Of a DNA stretch of 5,481 bases, positions 4,953 through 5,481 are shown piece by piece. The stretch is from an uncultured Jeotgalicoccus sp. (GTDB lineage Bacteria > Bacillota > Bacilli > Staphylococcales > Salinicoccaceae). The first letter of the stretch is position 1; every line of letters begins with the position of its first letter. The position numbers and the translations under genes were made by a program. The DNA lies in assembly GCA_947631305.1 (NCBI GenBank), contig CANRKV010000116.1, positions 1 through 5,481 on the forward strand, in the 5' to 3' direction. The notes under the pieces were generated by a model. That model had not been told where the DNA came from, ran no database searches, and saw only the letters and a list, made by a program, of their open reading frames with translations.

Positions 4953-5481
4953 CTAACCTTCTCGAAATAAATAATTTAAAAGTGTATTACCCGATAAAGG
5001 GCGGTTTTTTCAACACTGTTAAAGACCATGTCAAAGCAGTTGACGGTGTGTCACTGACGATACCCCAGGGGACTTCGTACGGACTCGTTGGAGAATCCGG
5101 TTCAGGGAAGACAACGACAGGCAAGGCAGTTATCGGCTTGAACCACATCACGGAAGGAGAAATCCTTTTCGACGGCAAGCCGATTAGCGGCAGTGGGAAA
5201 TCTGTTGAAAACAGTAAGGAAATTCAAATGATTTTTCAGGATCCGTACTCTTCATTAAATGTACGTAAACGTGTATTTGATATCGTGAGTGAACCAATCA
5301 GAAATTATCACAAACGTACAAAAGATGAACTGATTGCTGAAGTACTCGGTTTGCTGCAGAAAGTCGGCCTGCCGCCAGGTTCACTGTACAAGTATCCGCA
5401 TGAATTCTCAGGAGGACAAAGACAGAGAATCGGCGTAGCTCGTGCGATTGCTCTGAATCCGAAGCTGATTATTGCAGATGA
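4949..5481 (+). CDS. oppF: Oligopeptide ABC transporter ATP-binding protein OppF (3' end beyond the window)
   Basis: This is the partner ATPase of OppD; the two form the heterodimeric motor of the peptide importer. 177 complete codons are visible of an expected total of about 310-330. Walker A GESGSGKT is at residues 48-55, the Q-loop at Q97 (IFQDPYSSLN), and signature FSGGQRQR at 153-160. The window ends within Walker B (LIIAD at 173-177). The insertion FFNTVKDHVKAVDGV near the N-terminus and the PYSSLN segment are typical of OppF/DppF rather than OppD. The start ATG overlaps the oppD stop codon (ATGA), indicating translational coupling; AGAGGTG at 4937-4943 is its ribosome-binding site, inside oppD. 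The second half, including the H-loop and C-terminal domain, cannot be judged. Confidence 0.93.
   Translation, partial: MTNLLEINNLKVYYPIKGGFFNTVKDHVKAVDGVSLTIPQGTSYGLVGESGSGKTTTGKAVIGLNHITEGEILFDGKPISGSGKSVENSKEIQMIFQDPYSSLNVRKRVFDIVSEPIRNYHKRTKDELIAEVLGLLQKVGLPPGSLYKYPHEFSGGQRQRIGVARAIALNPKLIIAD

Noticed and set aside
4987..5178. 63-codon minus-strand open frame opposite oppF
   Set aside because: It is antisense to the Walker A region of oppF and is explained by codon bias of the real gene.

Overview
The window looks like ordinary chromosomal DNA from a low-to-moderate GC Firmicute, most likely a member of the Staphylococcaceae. Both glycerol enzymes read like Staphylococcus aureus GlpD and GlpK through most of their length. 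The Shine-Dalgarno sites are of the strong AGGAGG type, and terminators are compact hairpins with T-tracts. The GC content looks somewhat higher than in Staphylococcus itself, so a relative such as Jeotgalicoccus or Salinicoccus is plausible. The genus is an inference by eye, not the result of a search.

Left part (57-3356, minus strand) is a two-gene glycerol catabolism operon, glpK-glpD. It has its own promoter just upstream of glpK, a 32-nt gap between the genes, and a hairpin terminator after glpD. GlpK phosphorylates glycerol to sn-glycerol 3-phosphate, and GlpD oxidises that to dihydroxyacetone phosphate, passing electrons to the quinone pool. The glycerol channel gene glpF, which precedes glpK in many Firmicutes, is absent here. 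The glpK leader is short and shows no attenuator.

Middle (about 3368-3628, minus strand) is a small gene for a two-helix membrane protein of the DUF2929/YjzD type. It ends in a strong terminator whose stem includes the stop codon.

Right part (3596-5481) is a divergent 307-nt intergenic region followed by the first two genes of an oligopeptide ABC transporter operon on the plus strand: oppD (complete, GTG start) and oppF (cut by the window edge, overlapping oppD by 4 nt). These are the two ATPases; the permeases and binding protein are not in view and would have to lie downstream or elsewhere. The intergenic region carries a 14/14 match to the CcpA cre consensus, a weaker tandem cre-like copy, a 13/15 match to the CodY box directly upstream of the best promoter, and two inverted repeats. 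This suggests control of peptide uptake by both carbon status (CcpA) and branched-chain amino acid/GTP status (CodY).

I found no mobile element, CRISPR array, RNA gene or evidently new system. The most rewarding part is the opp control region.
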